Origin: Acidithrix ferrooxidans
GTDB lineage: Bacteria > Actinomycetota > Acidimicrobiia > Acidimicrobiales > Acidimicrobiaceae
Direction of reading: 5' to 3'
DNA length: 64,000 nt
Assembly (NCBI RefSeq): GCF_000949295.1
Contig: NZ_JXYS01000029.1
Span: forward strand, 1-64,000
Shown: in pieces, positions 30,901 to 39,372 of the stretch
Layout of the letters: every line of letters begins with the position of its first letter
Numbering within the stretch: position 1 is the stretch's first letter
Translations under genes and position numbers: made by a program
The notes under the pieces: generated by a model
Database searches by the model: none
Told to the model about the DNA's origin: nothing
Seen by the model: the letters and a program-made list of their open reading frames with translations, nothing else

Positions 30901-31180
30901 CCAAGATAACTAGATGTTCACCTTGAGGATCTTCAATATTGTCTCTTGGCTTTGTGGAGTTTATGGTCAACTCAGCCCCAAAAACCGTCTTGAGAGAGGT
31001 CCCTCGTGCAGCTCCTGCAAAAGCCACGACGCCATAGAGGCCATTGTGATCAGTTATGGCACAGATCGGAAGTTCCGCATCTATCGCTCGTTCAACTATC
31101 TCACTTGGACTTGAAACACCATCCAAAAAACTGAAATTAGAGTGGCAGTGAAGCTCGGCGTATTTTGGGTTATCGTTCAC
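27920..31180 (-). CDS. dnaE2: Error-prone DNA polymerase III alpha subunit DnaE2
   Basis: DnaE2 is the catalytic polymerase of damage-induced mutagenesis, working with ImuA' and ImuB. The N-terminal PHP domain begins YAELHCHSNFSFLDG. The C-family palm carries GRGSAANSAVCY (about residue 364) and the catalytic PDIDVDFES (about 400), followed by finger motifs (LFQEQLMQMA, SDADQ-like SEADQLRQAMG) and a C-terminal OB fold ending in the VVNIVAKHIEPL segment. The length of 1086 is typical of DnaE2 and shorter than DnaE1. The start is GTG, with no ribosome site, seven bases after a -10 box, so the mRNA appears leaderless. An SOS box lies in its promoter. Confidence 0.93.
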   Translation of the reverse strand: MNDNPKYAELHCHSNFSFLDGVSSPSEIVERAIDAELPICAITDHNGLYGVVAFAGAARGTSLKTVFGAELTINSTKPRDNIEDPQGEHLVILAKNPSGYASLSRVISKGHLKDSNKGVFDLSLDDLSRCDYTDWVILSGCRKGGLSSALIENGPQAARRVAKELSEIFGRDRFVIECWDHGDPLDQARNDEFVKIATDLDLNCVASNNVHYASTKNAKLHSVTAAIRAGKNLDGIDGWLPVDQMAHLRSPRDQLRRFRRYPELVSRAYEIGLECAFDLSLLAPALPNSLVPHGQSQTYYLRSLTMKGATERYGPKDNERVKGAYAQLEYELKIIERLGFGGYFLIVWDIVQFARSSNIYCQGRGSAANSAVCYALGITNVDPVSLGLLFERFLSTERDGPPDIDVDFESEAREEVIQYVYEKYGRDRAAQVSNVITYRSRSAIRDVARAFGYPTSVINTWSKQVDRYKSLAEMVAVRDAKGEPILDLPPRVAQFATEIERSPRHLGIHTGGMVICDRPIVEVCPVEWARRPGRTVLQWDKDDCAIAGLVKFDLLGLGMLEALHRMVDTVFGYYGQRCDLALIPQEDVVYEMLSQADTVGVFQVESRAQMATLPRLRPRHFYDLVVEVALIRPGPIQGGSVHPYIRRRNGLEKVTYLHPLLEKSLSKTLGVPLFQEQLMQMAIDVAGFTPSEADQLRQAMGSKRSKDRMEKLKVRFYEGMARNGIVERTADEIFAKLEAFANFGFPESHSASFAYLVYASAWFKYFYTAAFAASIINSQPMGFWSRETLIEDAKRHGVEVLGPHVNFSSVECTLEGPSVVRDPSFVASGNERPKSEGGYISDIHERCRIGPNLRIGIGQIAKVGKAMASSIVANAPYLNIEDLVIKTSIDRAQLESLASSGALEGLTSSGAGATLTRRQAIWIAEPLARRASNGLPGMTLGDEAPKLKEMTSKDRSYMDLAAFGMTPTSHPMAFFRDRLSGFGVSLASELVARRNRDRIKVAGVVTHRQRPATANGVTFISLEDETGLMNVVVARDIWDSHRQIVRLSNALIIEGVLESYSGVVNIVAKHIEPLDISIGSMSRDFH

Positions 31181-31230
31181 AACTAATATTGTAATCGAAC
31201 ATCTGTTCGATTACAATATTAGTTGTGAAC
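31175..31230. promoter_or_regulatory. 56-bp palindromic SOS operator with two mirrored promoters
   Basis: Two perfect 26-bp arms flank ATCT at 31201-31204. The core TCGAACATCTGTTCGA (31195-31210) is a full consensus SOS box. On the minus strand TTGTAA (31216-31211), a 17-base spacer holding the box, and TACAAT (31193-31188) make a promoter. Seven bases later comes the dnaE2 GTG. By symmetry the plus strand has TTGTAA 31189-31194, the same spacer, TACAAT 31212-31217 and a GTG at 31225. LexA bound here would block both. Confidence 0.85.
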
Positions 31231-31306
31231 CCGAACGACCAAGGGTCTCTGGGGCAAATACCTCTCGACCTCAAGGGGCCTAAAGAATCGACCAGCCGTA
31301 AGATGA

Positions 31307-33040
31307 TCAATCATAGATCGCCTCCAGGTACCATCTAGAGTTTTGAATTATCGCCATCATCGCAACTCCGTCATCAGCCACAACTTGGATTCTTGCTAGC
31401 CTTTTAGAGTTTTTGGAGTCCCACCACTTCTCGTTCATCGGCCATGGTCCTATAATCTTTGAGATCTTCTTAGGCCTCTCAAAAAGAGAGTTGATAACTA
31501 TCTCGTGCGGCTCCGAGGTAAACTCCCCCGATCCGCTAACGCTTACCTTTAGGCCATCAACTCCTAATATCTCCATTGGAACCACAGGATCAAAGACCAA
31601 AGATGGTTCAGGACCTGGGACCTGGCCCGGCCAAGGAGAAGAGCTAATCCTCGATGAATCTTGAGGTTCTTCAAAGAGTTGCAACTGCCACTCAATCAAC
31701 TTAAACTTATCTCTCGGAGATCTTCCCGAATTGCTCTTCGGAACGGTAATCGAGCCGTCTCCAAGGCGCGCCTTGGCCCTTTCAATCGCCCTCAAGACCT
31801 GCTCTTTGGGGTGAAAGGCGCAGGAATAGAGATCCAGCTGTACCGAGGGGTTCGAGGTGACATCTAGGACCTCAACCTCACAATAGACCACCCCTGAACT
31901 TGGTGGCTCTCGATTGGTCTTTGAATTAGGCGTAGTCCACGAGTCAAGTTGCCATCGGGACCAACTCAAAAGAAACTGAGTAGATATAGGAATCCCACTG
32001 GTCCACACCCTAGAGAAAGTCTCGGCCGACTCCGTCTCAAAGACCACTCTCACCCTTAGCGGATAGAGTCCTCTGTCGTAAAGGGAGGAAAAAAGAAGAT
32101 CCACATTTGATCTCATGGAAAAGATAATTGTCTCAGCCAAATAGCCCGGAGGATCAAATTCGACTCTAACAGAGTGGCTGGCCTTCACATCCCTCTTTTG
32201 AATCCCACTGCCATCTATCCCATTTCCCAGCTCGAACAGTCGTCTACCCATCGAACCAAATCGTTCGATAAGCAAATTGCGAGGAAGCTCCAGTAGATCG
32301 GAGACCTTATCGATGCCAGAGGATCTCATAGTTTCAAAGTCGTGTCCTTGCCCGAAGACCTCTATAGGGAAACCCGATAGAAACTCCTTGGTGAAACCCA
32401 CCTTGACCACAACGCCAAAGCCAGAGGCGACCTTAGCGCAAAAGAGGCCATCGGCCACGCCGAACAAAAACCAACTACCATAGTCAGAAGTTGACTCCTC
32501 TTCTAAGGTGGAATTTGAGAAAGGTCGATCCGGACTCCGCCTCTTTTTGCTGGGATTCGCATAGACCTCAAAGTCAATCTTTCCCAGCGCCTTTGCGAGC
32601 TTTTTCAAGAGAGACGCCTCACCACCAAAATACTTTGCCGGTCCCTTTAGGTTGAAGCCACACAGACCAGGAGAAAAGACCTCGACCTCAGGGCAAAACT
32701 CCTCTGCGACATTGATCACTCTTTCAAATTGCGAGAGCTCTAAGTCGTAGTCGGAGTCGATCACCAACAACTCCGAGGATTTTTCCAATGTGGCCTCAAT
32801 GCGATCTTCAACTCTTATGCCAAGAGCCCGTGCAGCCAATGTAACCGCCACTACCCTTTTGTTGTCAACCACAATCGCCTGTTGATCTTGAGAGATCGAA
32901 CGTGACAGAAAAGGCCAGTTAGGGACAAAGATGACGAGCATTCGTGGAGTATTTACCTGATCTAACTCTTCGAACAGACTCTGACTGGATCCATAACGCC
33001 TCATAGTCCAACGACCAGTTGCATCTTGGAAGCGGACCAC
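31307..33040 (-). CDS. imuB: ImuB, Y-family polymerase-like mutasome protein
   Basis: ImuB is a catalytically inactive Y-family homologue that bridges DnaE2 to the sliding clamp. The fold starts LVIFVPNWPFLSR near residue 35 and includes ARALGIRVEDRIE (about 90), the polymerase-like VFSPGLCGFNLKGPAKYFGGE region, and HhH-like LLELPRNLLIERFG (about 251). The DDE carboxylates of active Pol IV are not evident. Near residue 455 the sequence WQLQLFEE contains a QLxLF clamp-binding motif, the key interaction element of ImuB. It overlaps imuA by 40 bp and is followed after 126 bp by dnaE2. Confidence 0.88.
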   Translation of the reverse strand: MVRFQDATGRWTMRRYGSSQSLFEELDQVNTPRMLVIFVPNWPFLSRSISQDQQAIVVDNKRVVAVTLAARALGIRVEDRIEATLEKSSELLVIDSDYDLELSQFERVINVAEEFCPEVEVFSPGLCGFNLKGPAKYFGGEASLLKKLAKALGKIDFEVYANPSKKRRSPDRPFSNSTLEEESTSDYGSWFLFGVADGLFCAKVASGFGVVVKVGFTKEFLSGFPIEVFGQGHDFETMRSSGIDKVSDLLELPRNLLIERFGSMGRRLFELGNGIDGSGIQKRDVKASHSVRVEFDPPGYLAETIIFSMRSNVDLLFSSLYDRGLYPLRVRVVFETESAETFSRVWTSGIPISTQFLLSWSRWQLDSWTTPNSKTNREPPSSGVVYCEVEVLDVTSNPSVQLDLYSCAFHPKEQVLRAIERAKARLGDGSITVPKSNSGRSPRDKFKLIEWQLQLFEEPQDSSRISSSPWPGQVPGPEPSLVFDPVVPMEILGVDGLKVSVSGSGEFTSEPHEIVINSLFERPKKISKIIGPWPMNEKWWDSKNSKRLARIQVVADDGVAMMAIIQNSRWYLEAIYD

Positions 33041-33621
33041 TTGTTTGCGCTCACTTCAATCTTCAGCGTTCTAGTTGCAATTGGAGCACTTCCATCGAGT
33101 TGCCAACTCGATCCTTTGGCCAATAAGGAAAAGTCACAACTACCCGGCCAGGTCGCCCCTTTTTTTCCAAGGGTAGAAAGATAGATAAGGATCGACTTTG
33201 TCTTTCTTGTGCGTTCCGAAAGCTTTCGTGCGCGAGTCGCATCAAGCGGAGAAGATAAAACTACAATATCAAAGCCATCTAACATAATGGCGGCGATCTC
33301 AACCGCCTCCGAAGAGGTACACTTCACATTGAGAAGTCTCTTCAAGTCGACGCCATGATCCCTAGCTGCAGCAAAACCAAGATTCGGGCTGCCTACGATA
33401 GCAATCCAGTTCCCCATAGAGCTAGGTCTTGCCAGAAGTCCAAATAAGAGTGATGTAATTCCGCTCCCTAATTCACCGCCAAGCACACCAACCGATCCCC
33501 GACGCAAAGAAGAGTTAGGTAAGATGTCCCTAAACTTATCCAGAACCTCTATCCGCTGATCGATAGCTAAAGTTGTTGGAGCAACAATTGCCGAAAATTT
33601 AGCTAAATCCTGTCTGCCCAT
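33001..33621 (-). CDS. imuA: ImuA-like RecA-fold mutasome protein
   Basis: The 206-residue protein has the RecA/SulA-like fold of ImuA'. The nucleotide loop GGELGSGITSLLFG (about residue 49) lacks the GKT lysine, as expected for the non-ATPase mutasome member. Later segments are NWIAIVGSPNLGFAAARDHGVD and the DIVVLSSPLDATRARKL strand-helix. It starts the imuA-imuB-dnaE2 order. The ATG is six bases after TATAGT, and no ribosome site is present, so a leaderless mRNA is likely. An SOS box overlaps the promoter. Confidence 0.82.
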   Translation of the reverse strand: MGRQDLAKFSAIVAPTTLAIDQRIEVLDKFRDILPNSSLRRGSVGVLGGELGSGITSLLFGLLARPSSMGNWIAIVGSPNLGFAAARDHGVDLKRLLNVKCTSSEAVEIAAIMLDGFDIVVLSSPLDATRARKLSERTRKTKSILIYLSTLGKKGATWPGSCDFSLLAKGSSWQLDGSAPIATRTLKIEVSANKWSASKMQLVVGL

Positions 33622-33625
33622 AATA

Positions 33626-33657
33626 AAACTATATCGAACATATGTTCAATATAGTTT
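33626..33657. promoter_or_regulatory. SOS box of imuA within a near-perfect 32-bp palindrome
   Basis: TCGAACATATGTTCAA at 33634-33649 differs at one position from the SOS consensus. It sits in a 32-bp palindrome with a single mismatch. On the minus strand TATAGT (33633-33628) lies six bases before the imuA ATG. The mirror TATAGT (33650-33655) lies five bases before a plus-strand ATG at 33661 that opens only five codons. Confidence 0.8.
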
Positions 33658-33742
33658 GTAAATGGATAGATATCTTTAAAGTTCAGGAATAACTGATCTA
33701 TAAAAAAGATCGCTCAAAAGTTTTCTGGATCAACCTGCCAAC

Positions 33743-34201
33743 CTACCCGGCTTGTCTGGTCCTAAAGAACTCAAGGGCCTTATCAGCATGAGCATTCATT
33801 GCAAACTCAGAGGCAAAGATCTCAAGAACCCTCTGATCTTGACCAATAACGAAGGTGTGCCTCTTGACGGGTATAGGACCAAATCGCCTTTTTACCCCAA
33901 ATTGCTCAGCTACGACCTGATCGACATCAGATAAAAGCGGGTAATCAAAGTCATGAAGGTTGGAAAACTCCTTTTGTTTGGCAACTTTATCGGCGCTAAT
34001 CCCAACGCGCTGTGCGCCAGCCCGCTCAAACTCCTCTTTGAGATCGCGAAAATGACAACTCTCGGCGGTGCATCCCTTAGTCATGGCAGCGGGATAAAAA
34101 AACAGAACTATTGGACCGCCCTTTAACTTTTCGCTCAAACGAAATAACTGCTCATTCTGGTCGTACAGTTCAAAATCTGCCACCAAGTCGCCAACGTTCA
34201 T
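33743..34201 (-). CDS. bcp: Thiol peroxidase, PrxQ/BCP type
   Basis: It reduces hydrogen peroxide and organic peroxides using a thiol partner. The sequence has LVADFELYDQNEQLF at the start and the active site FYPAAMTKGCTAESCHFRD, where the peroxidatic Cys (about residue 44) and a second Cys five residues on form the PrxQ disulphide pair. FGVKRRFGPIPVKRHTFVI follows near 102. The length of 152 is typical. AGGAG lies seven bases before the ATG. It is upstream of, and on the same strand as, nothing clearly related. Confidence 0.9.
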   Translation of the reverse strand: MNVGDLVADFELYDQNEQLFRLSEKLKGGPIVLFFYPAAMTKGCTAESCHFRDLKEEFERAGAQRVGISADKVAKQKEFSNLHDFDYPLLSDVDQVVAEQFGVKRRFGPIPVKRHTFVIGQDQRVLEIFASEFAMNAHADKALEFFRTRQAG

Positions 34202-34430
34202 ATTTCTACTCCTATAAAGTCACCACAGAGACCTACTAGACAACCATCGCAGCGATAACAAAATTTCGAGAGACCCCAGACGAAAACCAAAATTAGATAA
34301 CCATCTGACCAAAGAGGCCCCAATAACACCCCAAGTCTCACATATGAGTTGGAGAGCTTTGTATAATGCAGCCTCCCCGTTCTATCTGAAAATTATGCTA
34401 TCTCTGAAAATATCGATACCAAATTGACTA

Positions 34431-35105
34431 TTAGACCTTCGTCCAGCTAAGGATGTAGCGATAATAAAGCCCTCTTTTGATCTTACAATTCGGTAAAAGA
34501 TGACCAGCGATCACTTTGATCTCTCGCAGACTCTGACTCGGAACCTTAGTCACCACCTGGATCCCTCGAACTTCCCAGTGAAGTCGACTCATAAGGCGAA
34601 CGGCCGGAAGAAACAACCCTGATAGCGTCCAATCTCCGATCGACTTATTAGCGCTAAGACCAATCACTATCAATTTGCCCCGGGACGCAAGAGCAGTTTT
34701 ACCCGTGAAATCGCTCTCTCAAATTCCATGTGATGAAGGCTAGCAACCATTGTGACCAGGTCATAAGAGTCGTACTCGATATCAATTCCATGAAATCACC
34801 CTCGATGACTCTCACATTCTCTAACCCATCAATTCGCACACGGGCTCGCATGATCGCCCAAGAATCAGGGTCGATCCCAACTACAGATCGCGAAAGGAAA
34901 GATAGTCGTTCAAGCAAAAGGCCCTCCCCACACCGAAACGTCAAGCACGTCCCCATTCAGGCCATGAGCTACCTCAAGAATGAAGACATGGTAGGCGGTG
35001 TTGTGGTTCCAGAACTCCATAGCATAAGTGTAAGTGTGTGGCAAGCTCTCACTGCCATGGCAGAATCTAAGCACCACGAGCAAGCGCATTGGGCAAAACC
35101 CATAT
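34431..35105 (-). pseudogene. Class I SAM-dependent methyltransferase, frameshifted
   Basis: Joining minus-strand frames gives a continuous methyltransferase. The start is near 35030: AMEFWNHNTAYHVFILEVAH and NGDVLDV. After a shift near 34930 comes CGEGLLLERL, SVVGIDPDSWAIMRAR and ENVRVIEGDFME. After another near 34800 it reads EYDSYDLVTMVASLHHMEF. After a third near 34685 it reads LIVIGLSANKSIGDW to the stop at 34431. Motif I carries DVxCGEG and the acidic SAM-ribose loop GIDPD. At least three shifts make this a dead gene. The original substrate is unknown. Confidence 0.75.
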
Positions 35106-35343
35106 AGATCTGCTTTCTTTCTTCAATCTAGCGATGAGGTCTGAGAGATAATTGCACAAGTGGATTTAACCCGTTTTGGATTATAAACTCTGTACTTAAT
35201 GCCAAGTAAGGCAAGGCAATTGCAGTCTGGGTCAAAAAATACCACCCGAAATAGTTGATCTATGAATTGCGCGATTGTCTCCTAGTGGCAGTCGCCCGGG
35301 CTATTCCGAGCAAAAATTCAAATTGAAACGAAAGATCACCAAA

Positions 35344-38300
35344 TCATGCAATCCTTGAGGTGCTAGAGTCGTTAGATTCACGCCAAAGAGATGCATAAAC
35401 GGAATCATTACGCAAGAGTTCATCGTGAGAACCCTCCTCAAGAAGTCGACCATCGCCAATTACAAAGATTCGATCAGCAAGAGCAGCGCTCTGAAGTCGA
35501 TGTGCTATCAAGATACATGTGCGGCCACTTGCAACCACTCCCATTGCTTGTGTCACCTTGCGTTCGCTAGATAGATCCAAATTGGCGGTAGCTTCATCTA
35601 AAATCAAGATCTTCGGTCGAGCCAGATATGCACGAGCTAAAGCGATCAGTTGACGCTGTCCACTAGATAACGCTCTACCTCTCTCGCTCACTTCATAGCT
35701 ATAACCACCTGGAATCTTATCGATAAAAGAATCGGCCCCTACAGCCGTTGCCGCCTCCTTGATCTCCTCGAATGAAGCCTGAGGACGAGCAAATGAAATA
35801 TTGGATGCAATGGTCCCAGAAAAGAGAAAAGCCTCTTGGGGCACATAACCTAGATGGGATCTAAAGTCATCTAGATCAAGATCTTTAAGCGGTTGGCCAT
35901 CTATAAGAATTCGCCCATCAGTTGGATCATAAAGCCGGGCGATCAACTTCACAATTGTAGACTTTCCTGCTCCTGTCTCACCGACTAGAGCTACGGTATC
36001 GCCACCTTTGATGTGCATTGAGATAGCCTCGATAACGTTTCGATCACTTCCGTCATAGGAGAATCCCACATCCTCAAAGACGATCTCGCCACTATCTATC
36101 AGCGGCTTTATCGGCGTCAAAGAGGCCGGTGTCGTTGTTGGCATATTCAAGAGTCGATCGACTTGAACCAGAGATACTCTTGCCTGTTGAAATTGGTCAA
36201 AGGTCTGAGAAAGCTGCTGAAGTGGCGCAAAAAGTTGATCGATATATAGGGTAAAAGCAATCACAGCGCCAACCGATATCACCTTTGCGTTGACAAGATT
36301 CGATCCATACCATAAAACCGAAGTCGAAGCTAAGTCAGAGAGAAAGAGGACAAACGGAAAGTAGATAGCCACTAAGCGCTGCGCCTTTACCCTAGAGTCA
36401 CGATACCCTTGCGATACCCGATTGAACTCTTTTGCATTTTGAGCTTCGCGGGAAAAGGCCTGGGTCACCCTAACCCCAGAGATCCCCTCTTGAAGATTGG
36501 CATTCACCGCAGCTATCTTCTCTCGTGAAACTCTATAAGCTCTCGTTGAGCGACGTTGAAACCAAACTGTAGCTATGGCAAGCGGAATGAGAACATAGAG
36601 GGCAGCCAGGGCCAAACGTGGATCGATAACCAACATAACTATCGAGATTGCCACAAAACTGAATAGGTTCACCAAGGCGCCAGTCAAACCGCTCTGTAGC
36701 AAATTCGAAAGAGCAACCACGTCGGTAGTCATGCGAGTCAAGATACGGCCGGACATCTCAGATTCGTAAAAGCTAAGCCCCAAACGTTGCAAATGAGAGA
36801 AGATCCGCAACCGCAAGCCATAGAGGATTCGCTCGGTAGTGATATTAGAGAGGATGTTCTGCATGTAGACAGCGCCCCAGTCACAAAGGACCACAAAGAC
36901 ATAGAAGATGGAGACAAGAACGATCATCGACAAAGAGCCACCTACTACGCCCTTGTCGATACCGGTCTTTATTGCATATGGGCCAGCGAGTGAAAGGATC
37001 GTATCAGCCAACAAGAAGGCAAAACTGGCTAGTAGTTTCCAGCGAAATGGCGATATAAAACGCCAAAATGCAAAATGATCAACATCTTTGGTCACTAACT
37101 CCTCATCGACATCTGGAGTCATCTCCTCGGCCGGAAGGCTGTTTAGAGCTTGCGCCAACCCCGGAGTTAGGCTAAGTGCAGCATCTCTCGGACCACCACC
37201 GCCTCCCCTGCCACCCCGTGCAAGACGAAAACCTTGAGACTGAGCTAACGGAGTTGAAGGTGCTTTGGTCGTTGATCCAGATAAGGTAGTAGTTAACTCT
37301 TCATCGCCCTCAGAGATCTCATCGCCCTCAGCAGAGATCAGCTTTCTGTAGATCGCAGATCGATCGATCAACTCGCTATGGCTTCCACTATCTTCCACAC
37401 GCCCGGAATCAAGGACGACTATCCGCTGAGCGAGGCTCAAAGTAGAACGGCGATGGGCAATAACCAAGACCGTTCTCCCCTTGGCAAATTCACGAAGAGC
37501 CTGGTTGATCTCAGCCTCAGTTGTCACATCTACCGAAGAGGTGGCGTCATCCAAAATCAAAATATCAGGATCTGTTATGAGTGCTCTAGCAAGAGCAACT
37601 CTCTGGCGTTGACCGCCAGAGAGAGTAATTCCATACTCTCCGACCACAGTGTCAAAGCCATTTGAAAGACCCTCGATAAAAGATAGGGCGCCCGCCCGTT
37701 CAGCTGCAATTCGAATCTCCTCCAATGTCGCATCGGGATAGCCGAAGGCAATATTTTTAGCGATCGTATCCGAAAATAAGAAACTCTCTTCAAAGACAAC
37801 TCCTATCTTTTTTCGCAACTGCGCAATTGAGAGCTCTTTTATATCAACGCCGCCAATAGCGATCGAACCGCGATTTAGGTCATAAAAGCGCGGTAGCAAT
37901 AGCGCCAAAGTGGATTTTCCCGAACCCGAAAGGCCGACAAAAGCTGTTACAGATCCACCCTCTACCTCTAGGGAGAGACCCTTTAGGACTGGATTTCCAG
38001 GTTGATATTCAAAGTAGGCATCACTAAAGGCTATCGTTGCCGGAAGAAGAGGCATCTCGCTTGGAAATTCCGCATCCTTGACAAGCGGATTAGCGTCTAA
38101 GAGTTCAAAGATTCGCTCTGCACCCGCCTTTGCCTGCTGCGAAAAGGTTACCAGAACCGAAACCTGTCGAATAGGTGCACCGATCTGAACTATATAGGAA
38201 AAAAAGACCAAGAAGGTGCCAATTGTCATCTCATGGTGCAGCCCCAGGTAACCACCGACCAACAAAACCAGCGCCTGTATGAGTCCCGGCAACGAAGAGA

Positions 38301-39057
38301 GCGAAGATTGGAGTCGAGCCTCAATCTTGTCGACTCTGACCGAGGAGCGAAATAGAGCGAGAGCGGCCCGCGATAGCTCTGCCAAGCGCGCCTTCTCGCG
38401 TCCAAACCCCTTTACGACTCGAACGCCACTGATCGACTCTTCTACGACAACCGCGACTTCGCCTTCTTTTACTTGAGCGTCATAGACTGCAGGAAAAACC
38501 TTTGCGCGGAGTCTATAGGCGACACTTCCAAGCAAGGGGATAGCACAGAACTCTATCAATCCCAATATCGGAGAGAGATAGAACATCACGCCAAGGCTCA
38601 CAACGAGCATGAACAGATTTCCAAACATCAAAGGCAAAAAAGATAAAAGACCCTGAATTAGCCCGACATCCGAATTGGCTCTAGATACAAGCTGTCCGCT
38701 CTGAAGCTGATCGTGACGGGCAAAGTCAAGGCGTTGCAAGTGAGAAAAGATCCTACTTCGAATGTCATGCTGAACGTCAAAGGCGAGTCGGCCCCCAAAA
38801 TAACGTCGCAGAAACGAGAGGCCAAATGCTCCAAGTGCCAGAATGATAATACCAATAGCAAGACCGGCAGGACTGTACTTATGTACTACCATCGTAGAGT
38901 CGATGATCTGACGCTCCAAAAGCGGTATCACAACTTGAATCAACATGCCCAAAACAGAAGTTACGAGGGCTGTAGTCACTGCAAGACGATGAGAAAATAC
39001 TATTTTCGCAAGTCGTCTCACCCAATTATTTGATTTAATTCTTGTCTCCGGAGGCAT
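35344..39057 (-). CDS. Fused double ABC exporter (TMD-NBD-TMD-NBD), one degenerate ATP site
   Basis: The 1237 residues contain two complete half-exporters in one chain: TMD1 about 20-320, NBD1 345-585, a Gly/Arg-rich linker (about 620), TMD2 670-960 and NBD2 990-1225. NBD1 has Walker A GLSGSGKST, signature LSGGQRQR and Walker B LILDDATSS, with Asp in place of the catalytic Glu. NBD2 has Walker A GETGAGKST, altered signature LSSGQRQL and normal LILDEATAN. NBD1 Walker B and NBD2 signature meet in one degenerate site, as in heterodimeric exporters such as TM287/288. Substrate (lipid, peptide or drug) is unknown. The start ATG overlaps the stop of the small upstream gene. Confidence 0.9.
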   Translation of the reverse strand: MPPETRIKSNNWVRRLAKIVFSHRLAVTTALVTSVLGMLIQVVIPLLERQIIDSTMVVHKYSPAGLAIGIIILALGAFGLSFLRRYFGGRLAFDVQHDIRSRIFSHLQRLDFARHDQLQSGQLVSRANSDVGLIQGLLSFLPLMFGNLFMLVVSLGVMFYLSPILGLIEFCAIPLLGSVAYRLRAKVFPAVYDAQVKEGEVAVVVEESISGVRVVKGFGREKARLAELSRAALALFRSSVRVDKIEARLQSSLSSLPGLIQALVLLVGGYLGLHHEMTIGTFLVFFSYIVQIGAPIRQVSVLVTFSQQAKAGAERIFELLDANPLVKDAEFPSEMPLLPATIAFSDAYFEYQPGNPVLKGLSLEVEGGSVTAFVGLSGSGKSTLALLLPRFYDLNRGSIAIGGVDIKELSIAQLRKKIGVVFEESFLFSDTIAKNIAFGYPDATLEEIRIAAERAGALSFIEGLSNGFDTVVGEYGITLSGGQRQRVALARALITDPDILILDDATSSVDVTTEAEINQALREFAKGRTVLVIAHRRSTLSLAQRIVVLDSGRVEDSGSHSELIDRSAIYRKLISAEGDEISEGDEELTTTLSGSTTKAPSTPLAQSQGFRLARGGRGGGGGPRDAALSLTPGLAQALNSLPAEEMTPDVDEELVTKDVDHFAFWRFISPFRWKLLASFAFLLADTILSLAGPYAIKTGIDKGVVGGSLSMIVLVSIFYVFVVLCDWGAVYMQNILSNITTERILYGLRLRIFSHLQRLGLSFYESEMSGRILTRMTTDVVALSNLLQSGLTGALVNLFSFVAISIVMLVIDPRLALAALYVLIPLAIATVWFQRRSTRAYRVSREKIAAVNANLQEGISGVRVTQAFSREAQNAKEFNRVSQGYRDSRVKAQRLVAIYFPFVLFLSDLASTSVLWYGSNLVNAKVISVGAVIAFTLYIDQLFAPLQQLSQTFDQFQQARVSLVQVDRLLNMPTTTPASLTPIKPLIDSGEIVFEDVGFSYDGSDRNVIEAISMHIKGGDTVALVGETGAGKSTIVKLIARLYDPTDGRILIDGQPLKDLDLDDFRSHLGYVPQEAFLFSGTIASNISFARPQASFEEIKEAATAVGADSFIDKIPGGYSYEVSERGRALSSGQRQLIALARAYLARPKILILDEATANLDLSSERKVTQAMGVVASGRTCILIAHRLQSAALADRIFVIGDGRLLEEGSHDELLRNDSVYASLWRESNDSSTSRIA

Positions 39058-39299
39058 TAATTTTTAGGATTAACCGATTGGCCCACCTCGTCAGAGATAT
39101 AGTTCGAGACGGCCAACCCAGAAAATCCAAGAACTATTGAGACGATACCAAGGGCGATATGTACAAATCTAAATGTGCGAGAATGATCCTTGTCTCTAAC
39201 CATATTACGCACTAGCCGTGCCCACACATAAAAAGTCCAACCAGCAGTTATACGAAGGCTCAAGATAGCAGCCTTCTTGGATTTTATCAACTTGGGCAT
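39057..39299 (-). CDS. Small membrane protein coupled to the ABC exporter
   Basis: This 80-residue protein has a basic N-half (KSKKAAI, KDHSRTFR) and one clear transmembrane segment, HIALGIVSIVLGFSGLAV (about residues 47-64). Its stop overlaps the start of the exporter gene (TAATG), which strongly suggests translational coupling. I do not recognise a family. A helper or regulator of the exporter is a reasonable inference from context only. Confidence 0.65.
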   Translation of the reverse strand: MPKLIKSKKAAILSLRITAGWTFYVWARLVRNMVRDKDHSRTFRFVHIALGIVSIVLGFSGLAVSNYISDEVGQSVNPKN

Positions 39300-39372
39300 A
39301 TCTGTACACTTCCTAAAATTTCAATTCAAAACAACTGTTTCAAGGCGACACCATGGACTTTAAACCAAAGAT

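Noticed and set aside
38713-39033. 106-codon plus frame within the ABC exporter
   Set aside because: Antisense shadow of a well-supported gene.
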